64,000 nucleotides of DNA from contig NZ_CAMFKW010000031.1 of assembly GCF_945957345.1 (NCBI RefSeq), positions 1 to 64,000 on the forward strand, read 5' to 3'. Positions 58,434 to 64,000 of this stretch are shown in pieces. A program made the position numbers and the translations under genes. Under the pieces are notes generated by a model. That model was not told where the DNA came from, ran no database searches, and saw only the letters and a list, made by a program, of their open reading frames with translations. The stretch is from an uncultured Allobosea sp. (GTDB taxonomy: Bacteria; Pseudomonadota; Alphaproteobacteria; Rhizobiales; Beijerinckiaceae). Every line of letters begins with the position of its first letter. Positions within the stretch are counted from its first letter, which is position 1.

Positions 58434-59552
58434 ATGTCGCATAACAGCTTCGGCCATCTCTTCCGCGTCACCACCTTCGGCGAAAGCCATGGTCCGGCCA
58501 TCGGCTGCGTCGTCGACGGCTGCCCGCCGCTCATCCCGCTGACGGAAGCCGACATACAGGGCGATCTCGACCGCCGCCGGCCCGGCCAGTCGCGCTTCAC
58601 CACGCAGCGCCAGGAGCCGGACCAGGTCCGCATCGTCTCCGGCATCTTCGCCCGCGAGAGCGACGGCGTGCAGGTCACCACCGGCACCTCGATCGGACTC
58701 CTGATCGATAATGTCGACCAGCGCTCGAAGGACTATTCCGACATCAAGGACAAGTATCGGCCGGGCCATGCCGACTACACCTATGACGTCAAGTACGGCA
58801 TCCGCGACTATCGCGGCGGCGGTCGTTCCTCGGCGCGCGAGACGGCGATGCGCGTCGCCGCCGGCGCCATCGCCCGCAAGGTCGTGCCCGGCATGATCGT
58901 GCGCGGCGCCCTCGTCCAGATGGGGCCGCACAAGATCGACCGCGCCAACTGGGATTGGGACGAGATTGGCCGCAACCCCTTCTTCTGCCCGGACGCCAAG
59001 GCTGCCGCATTCTTCGAGGGTTATCTCGACGGCATCAGGAAGTCCGGCTCCTCGATCGGCGCGGTGCTGGAGATCGTCGCCGAAGGCGTGCCGGCAGGCT
59101 TGGGCGCGCCGATCTACAGCAAGCTCGATTCCGAGATTGCGGCCGCGCTGATGAGCATCAATGCGGTCAAGGGCGTCGAGATCGGCGAGGGTTTTGGCGC
59201 GGCCGAACTCTCCGGCGAGGAGAATGCCGACGAGATGCGCGCCGGCAATGACGGCCACCCGCTCTTCCTCTCCAACCATGCCGGCGGTATCCTCGGCGGC
59301 ATCTCGACCGGCCAGCCGATCGTCGCCCGTTTCGCGGTGAAGCCGACCTCCTCGATCCTGGCGACCCGCGCGACGGTTACGCGAACGGGCGGCGAGGCCG
59401 AGATGTTCACCAAGGGCCGCCACGACCCTTGTGTCGGCATTCGCGCCGTGCCGGTTGGCGAGGCGATGGTCGCCTGCGTGCTGGCGGACCAGTATCTGCG
59501 CCATCGCGCGCAAGTCGGTGTCGTCGAGCCACGCTGGCCGTTCCAGGAGTGA
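58434..59552 (+). CDS. aroC: Chorismate synthase
   Basis: [50 protein letters not shown]. Confidence 0.97.
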   Translation: MSHNSFGHLFRVTTFGESHGPAIGCVVDGCPPLIPLTEADIQGDLDRRRPGQSRFTTQRQEPDQVRIVSGIFARESDGVQVTTGTSIGLLIDNVDQRSKDYSDIKDKYRPGHADYTYDVKYGIRDYRGGGRSSARETAMRVAAGAIARKVVPGMIVRGALVQMGPHKIDRANWDWDEIGRNPFFCPDAKAAAFFEGYLDGIRKSGSSIGAVLEIVAEGVPAGLGAPIYSKLDSEIAAALMSINAVKGVEIGEGFGAAELSGEENADEMRAGNDGHPLFLSNHAGGILGGISTGQPIVARFAVKPTSSILATRATVTRTGGEAEMFTKGRHDPCVGIRAVPVGEAMVACVLADQYLRHRAQVGVVEPRWPFQE

Positions 59553-59584
59553 CGCGAAGCGACCTTCGCCGCAGCGTTGCATCT

Positions 59585-59610
59585 TGCATTTCAGCAATAC
59601 TGAAAATGCA
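59585..59610. promoter_or_regulatory. Near-perfect palindrome upstream of the HTH-RibB fusion gene
   Basis: TGCATTTCAG-caata-CTGAAAATGCA in the aroC/ribB spacer (one-base bulge). Confidence 0.4.
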
Positions 59611-59656
59611 TCGGTCGTTCATTGCGGATGAAGTGTTGCCGTATTAGCTTCATGGC

Positions 59657-60937
59657 ATGAAGCTCGACGTCTGGCTCCGGCAGAACAAGACCGCACGCAG
59701 CGCCTTCGCGAAACAGGTCGGCCTGTCGCCGGCCAGCGTGACCGCTCTGTGCAACGATCCGGCCGCCTGGATTTCCCGCGAAAGCGCCGAGCGCATCACC
59801 GCCGCCACCGGCGGCGCCGTCACCCCCAATGATTTCCTCGGCCTGTCCGGGGCGCGCGAGGCTGCCATGTCCAACAATGTCGCCGAGACCATCGATGCTT
59901 TCGCCCGCGGCGATATCGTCATCGTCACAGATGACGACGATCGCGAGAACGAAGGCGATCTCATCGTTGCCGCCTCGCTCTGCACGCCGGAGAAGATGGC
60001 CTTCATCATCCGCAATACCTGCGGCATTGTCTGCGCGCCGCTGACCGCGAGCGAGGCCCGGCGCCTGCGGCTCGATCCGATGGTGTCCTCGAACGACGCC
60101 CCGCTCGGCACGGCCTTCACCATCACGGTCGACGTCAAGCACGGGCTGACCACCGGTATCTCGGCCGAGCAGCGCACCAATACGGTCCGCGCGCTCGCCA
60201 ACGGCAATATGGGCGCCGCCGATTTCGTCCGCCCCGGCCATGTCTTCCCGCTGATCGCGAGGGATGGCGGCGTGCTGATGCGCTCCGGACATACCGAAGC
60301 CGCCGTCGATCTCTGCAAGCTCGCCGAATTGCCGCCGGTCGGCGTCATCTGCGAGCTCGCCAATGACGACGGCACGGTGATGAAGGGCGCGCAGATCACG
60401 GCCTTCGCCGAGAAGCATGGGCTGAAGCAGATCACGGTGGCGGACCTGATCGCCTATCGCCAGTCGCGCGAGAAGCTGGTCGAGCGCGTGCATTCCTTCC
60501 CGGTCAAGACCGAGTTCGGCGACGTCACCGGCCATGTCTATGTCACGCCCTTCGACAACACCCAGCATTTCGCCTTCGTCATGGGCAAGCTCGGCGACGG
60601 CGAGAAGGTGCCGGCCCGCCTGCACCGCGCCGATGTCGTTGCCGACGTGCTCGGCGGCGCGAGCTCGATCCAGTGCGCGCTGCGGCGCTTCCAGCAGGAG
60701 GGCAAGGGCGTGCTGATCTACCTGCGCGACGGCAGCGCCGGCGTGCCGATCAAGCCGGTCGACGATGAAGGTTCGGACGCGCTGCGCAGCCAGCAATGGC
60801 GCGAGGTCGGCTTGGGCGCGCAGATCCTGCGCGATCTCGGCGTCCGTTCGATCGTGAATCTCGCCTCCTCGCCGCGCTCCTTCGTGGGCCTGTCCGGCTT
60901 CGGCATCGAGATCGCGGAGACCGCGCCGCTGGAATAA
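59657..60937 (+). CDS. ribB: N-terminal HTH domain fused to 3,4-dihydroxy-2-butanone 4-phosphate synthase (RibB) with degenerate RibA-like C-terminal domain
   Basis: HTH-like KLDVWLRQNKTARSAFAKQVGLSPASVTALCND; RibB DDDDRENEGDLIVAA and RSGHTEAAVDLCKLA; the RibA-like region lacks the Zn-binding Cys motif (RLHRADVVADVLGG). Confidence 0.88.
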   Translation: MKLDVWLRQNKTARSAFAKQVGLSPASVTALCNDPAAWISRESAERITAATGGAVTPNDFLGLSGAREAAMSNNVAETIDAFARGDIVIVTDDDDRENEGDLIVAASLCTPEKMAFIIRNTCGIVCAPLTASEARRLRLDPMVSSNDAPLGTAFTITVDVKHGLTTGISAEQRTNTVRALANGNMGAADFVRPGHVFPLIARDGGVLMRSGHTEAAVDLCKLAELPPVGVICELANDDGTVMKGAQITAFAEKHGLKQITVADLIAYRQSREKLVERVHSFPVKTEFGDVTGHVYVTPFDNTQHFAFVMGKLGDGEKVPARLHRADVVADVLGGASSIQCALRRFQQEGKGVLIYLRDGSAGVPIKPVDDEGSDALRSQQWREVGLGAQILRDLGVRSIVNLASSPRSFVGLSGFGIEIAETAPLE

Positions 60938-60953
60938 GCGGCGCTTCCGGCGC

Positions 60954-61883
60954 CTAACCTTCCATCAGCGCCGAGACATGGGCGGCGGTCGATTTCGCCA
61001 GCGCGTCGAGATCGTAGCCGCCCTCCAGAACCGAGACGATACGGCCTCCGGCATGGCGGTCGGCCGCCTCCATCAACTTCGTGGTCGCCCAGGCGAAATC
61101 GGCTTCGCGGAGGTTGATGTCGGCGAGCGGATCGCGCCAATGCGCGTCGAACCCGGCCGAGATCATCAGGAGATCGGGACGGAAGGCATCGAGCCGCGGC
61201 AGGATCACGGTCTCGAAGGCCTCGCGGAATTCGTCGGAGCCGTCGCCGGCCTTCAAGGGAACGTTGACGATCGTGCCTTGCGTGCCGCGTTCCGCAGCCG
61301 AGCCGGTGCCGGGATAGAGCGGCATCTCGTGGGTCGAGGCGTAGAGCACGCTGGCATCGTCCCAGAAGATGTCCTGCGTGCCGTTGCCGTGATGCACGTC
61401 CCAGTCGACGATGGCGACGCGCTCGGCCCCATGTGCCCTTTGCGCATGGCGCGCGGCGATCGCGGCATGGTTGAAGAAGCAGAAGCCCATGGCGCGTTCG
61501 CGCTCGGCATGGTGGCCGGGCGGGCGCATTGCCACGAAGGCATTGCGGGCCTTGCCGGCCATCACCTCGTCCACGGCGGCGACCGCGCCGCCGACGCCGC
61601 GCAGCGCCGCTTCGATCGTGCCGGGCGACATGAACGTATCGGCGTCGACATGGACGAAGCCGGTCGTTGGTGAGGAAGCCACCAGCGCTTCGGCATAGGC
61701 CCGGGGGTGACAGAGCGCGACCTGATCGAGCGTGCCGAGCGGCGCTTCCACCCGAATCAGTGCCGCAAAACGTTCCGCCTCAAGCGCCCGGTCGACGGCG
61801 CTGAGCCTGTCCGCACATTCGGGATGGCCCGGCGGCATGGCATGGCCGAGCCCGGCGGGGTGGGTGAAGAGCAGTGTCGTCAC
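60954..61883 (-). CDS. Histone deacetylase family protein (acetoin utilisation-like)
   Basis: RPPGHHAERERAMGFCFFNHAAIAARHA, DWDVHHGNGTQDIFW, SAGFDAHWRDPLAD. Confidence 0.95.
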   Translation of the reverse strand: MTTLLFTHPAGLGHAMPPGHPECADRLSAVDRALEAERFAALIRVEAPLGTLDQVALCHPRAYAEALVASSPTTGFVHVDADTFMSPGTIEAALRGVGGAVAAVDEVMAGKARNAFVAMRPPGHHAERERAMGFCFFNHAAIAARHAQRAHGAERVAIVDWDVHHGNGTQDIFWDDASVLYASTHEMPLYPGTGSAAERGTQGTIVNVPLKAGDGSDEFREAFETVILPRLDAFRPDLLMISAGFDAHWRDPLADINLREADFAWATTKLMEAADRHAGGRIVSVLEGGYDLDALAKSTAAHVSALMEG

Positions 61884-62106
61884 GAGCCGTTATCCGCGCG
61901 AAAGAGCCGGCAAAAGGGCCATCCGTGGCCGGTTTGCCACGCTTTGCCCTGTTTCGAGCGCCCTCGGCGGAACCGGATTGCGCCGTTGCCGTTTGAGGCC
62001 TAGTGCTTCGCCGGACCGTCGCTTTTCGGGCAGTGCCCGGGCGATACGAAGCGTTAACGTTCGATTCATCATAAAGGCTGCCTGCGGGTCGGCTGGGGTG
62101 GAGGCT

Positions 62107-62703
62107 ATGAAGAAGTCCGTTTTCGTCGCACTGGCGCTGTCGGCCCTGCTGGGCGCATGCCAGTACAAGAGCGTGAGCGCACCGGAGCTGTCAGCCCGTG
62201 ACGCGGAATATATCGCGCTCGTCCCCAAGTTCGACACCTACCTGCCTTACCTTCCCTACGAGATCGCCGATCCGACGGGGCAGCCGCCAGGCACGATCTA
62301 TATCGATACCAAGGCCAAGTTCCTCTACCTCGTCCTGCCGAACAAGAAGGCGATCCGCTACGGCGTCGCCACGGGCGAGGAAGCTTATGGCTGGACCGGC
62401 GAGGCCGTGATCCAGCGCAAGGCGGAATGGCCGCGCTGGACGCCGCCGGCCGAGATGATCAAGCGCTGGCCGCATCTGAAGCCGGTCGCCGGCGGCCTTG
62501 CGGGCGGCCCGGACAATCCGCTCGGGGCGCGTGCGCTCTATCTCTATCAGAACGGCCACGACACGCTTTATCGCATCCACGGCACCAACGAGCCGGAGAC
62601 GATCGGCCGCTCGGCCTCCTCGGGCTGCATCCGGATGCGCAATATCGACGTGATCGACCTCTATAATCGCGTCCCGGCCGGCGCGAAGGTCGTCGTCGTC
62701 TGA
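62107..62703 (+). CDS. L,D-transpeptidase (YkuD) lipoprotein
   Basis: Lipobox LSALLGACQ; YRIHGTNEPETIGRSASSGCIRMRNIDVIDLY catalytic HGT...SSGCIRM. Confidence 0.95.
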   Translation: MKKSVFVALALSALLGACQYKSVSAPELSARDAEYIALVPKFDTYLPYLPYEIADPTGQPPGTIYIDTKAKFLYLVLPNKKAIRYGVATGEEAYGWTGEAVIQRKAEWPRWTPPAEMIKRWPHLKPVAGGLAGGPDNPLGARALYLYQNGHDTLYRIHGTNEPETIGRSASSGCIRMRNIDVIDLYNRVPAGAKVVVV

Positions 62704-62781
62704 CCAGGTGCGGATACGTGGAGAAATCAGCGGGCGGCCTTCGGGTCGCCCGTTTTCGTTTCGGCTGCCGTCCAAGAAAAA

Positions 62782-62810
62782 GGCCGGTGGGAGATAGCTC
62801 CGCACCGGCC
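62782..62810 (-). terminator. Rho-independent terminator-like hairpin reading on the minus strand
   Basis: GGCCGGTG...CACCGGCC arms followed on the minus strand by TTTTTC. Confidence 0.55.
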
Positions 62811-62836
62811 AAGTCATGGGTCTCGAAGGGGAGGTT

Positions 62837-63046
62837 TCAGTCGAAGAAACCTTGGCGGAGCACGCCGGGCAACTCGGCCTTGCGCGCTTCACCGTGCTGC
62901 TTCAACGCAGGCGACGCCTGTCGGGTTCCCGCGGCGACAGCCCGAATTGCGATCGGGCGGAAGCGCGAGGCATAGATTGCCCGCGCCGTGGCGTCATGGA
63001 AACCTTTCCGGGCCGGTGCCGGGGAGTGTGGATCGCGTTGAAACAT
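62837..63046 (-). CDS. Small basic hypothetical protein (69 aa)
   Basis: MFQRDPHSPAPARKGFHDATARAIYASRF...GFFD; AGGAG just upstream and a terminator-like hairpin downstream on the same strand. Confidence 0.35.
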   Translation of the reverse strand: MFQRDPHSPAPARKGFHDATARAIYASRFRPIAIRAVAAGTRQASPALKQHGEARKAELPGVLRQGFFD

Positions 63047-63200
63047 GGCTCCTGACTCAGCTGATGAACCTCGTGCCGGCGGCTCGCGCCTGCCGGCACC
63101 ATCTGTCTGACGGCGGATCGGGACGGCGCCGGGGCGCCTCTGTGATCTGTTCGTGGCGTTTTCAGGCGAGCGGATCGCTTCCGCCACATTGCTGAACATG

Positions 63201-63229
63201 AAAAAGGCCGGGCGTTGCCGCCCGGCCTT
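63201..63229 (-). terminator. Rho-independent terminator of the aminotransferase gene
   Basis: AAGGCCGGGCG-TTGC-CGCCCGGCCTT, minus strand followed by a T-run. Confidence 0.8.
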
Positions 63230-63253
63230 CGGTCTTTCGCAATGTCGGAGCGA

Positions 63254-64000
63254 TCAGGCCAGCAGGCCTTCGGCCTTGGCCCAATTCAGGGTCTTGTCCA
63301 GCGCGCGTTCGCAGCGGTTGAACATTTCCTCGATCTCGGCCTCGTTGATCACGAGCGGCGGGCAGAACGCGAGGCGATCGCCCATGGCGCGGGTGATGAA
63401 GCCCTCTTCCAGGGCGTAGGCCACGGCCTTGGCGCCGACGCCCTTCTTGGTCTCGAACGAGGCCTTGGTCTGCTTGTCCTTGACCAACTCGGCGCCGCCG
63501 ATCAGGCCGACGCCCTTGGCCTCGCCCACCAGCGGATGCTCGTTCAGCTTGGTGAGGCGGCGCAGGAAGGTCGGCGAGACCTTCTCGACATGCTCGACGA
63601 TCTTGTCGCGCTGGTAGATCTCCAGCGTCTTGACCGCGACGGCGCAGCCGACCGGATGGCCGGCATAGGTGTTGCCGTGGCCGAAGGTGCCGATCTTGCG
63701 GCTCTGGTCGACGAGCACGTCATAGATCTTGTCGTTCATCATCACGGCGCTGAGCGGGAAATAGGCCGAGGTGATCTGCTTGGCGAGCGAGATCGAGTCG
63801 GCGTTGAGCCCGTAGGTCTCGGTGCCGAACATCTTGCCGGTGCGGCCGAAGCCGGTGATGACTTCGTCCGAGATGAACAGGATGTCGTACTTGGCGAGCA
63901 CGGCATTGATCTTCTCGAAATAGCCCGCCGGCGGAATGATCGCGCCGCCGGCGCCCATTACCGGCTCGGCGATGAAGGCGGCGACCGTGTCCGGCCCCTC
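63254..64000 (-). CDS. Class III PLP-dependent aminotransferase, 5'-truncated by window end
   Basis: AEPVMGAGGAIIPPAGYFEKINAVLAKYDILFISDEVITGFGRTGKMFGTETYGLNADSISLAKQITSAYFPLSAVMMN; frame open through base 64000. Confidence 0.93.
   Translation of the reverse strand, partial: EGPDTVAAFIAEPVMGAGGAIIPPAGYFEKINAVLAKYDILFISDEVITGFGRTGKMFGTETYGLNADSISLAKQITSAYFPLSAVMMNDKIYDVLVDQSRKIGTFGHGNTYAGHPVGCAVAVKTLEIYQRDKIVEHVEKVSPTFLRRLTKLNEHPLVGEAKGVGLIGGAELVKDKQTKASFETKKGVGAKAVAYALEEGFITRAMGDRLAFCPPLVINEAEIEEMFNRCERALDKTLNWAKAEGLLA

Overview
The window reads as a high-GC alphaproteobacterial chromosome. Gene content suggests Hyphomicrobiales, possibly Bosea-like (inference only). It is almost fully coding. 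An AT-richer accessory segment occupies the left edge (about 1-1757). It carries the 3' part of an anti-phage dCTP/dCMP deaminase (AvcD/DCD-type) whose stop codon overlaps the start of a small, divergent companion ORF; this is the best candidate for an undescribed system. The rest is mostly housekeeping and catabolic: nhaA; a GntR-regulated ABC transporter plus two-amidohydrolase operon; an fds NAD-dependent formate dehydrogenase operon with an OFA-family transporter; a branched-chain 2-oxoacid dehydrogenase operon; Lrp-linked amino-acid genes; ilvA; ggt; pdxH; fabI; folP-folB-folK; a Pls/PosA-type single-module NRPS; a Phd/VapC-like toxin-antitoxin pair; aroC; an HTH-RibB fusion; an HDAC-like protein; an L,D-transpeptidase; and a truncated class III aminotransferase. 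Four or more families of long palindromic repeats are interspersed. One family shows compensatory stem changes between copies. Another is inserted in frame in the E2 acyltransferase linker. No tRNA, rRNA, CRISPR array or transposase was recognised. All product calls are from motif reading only; no searches were run.
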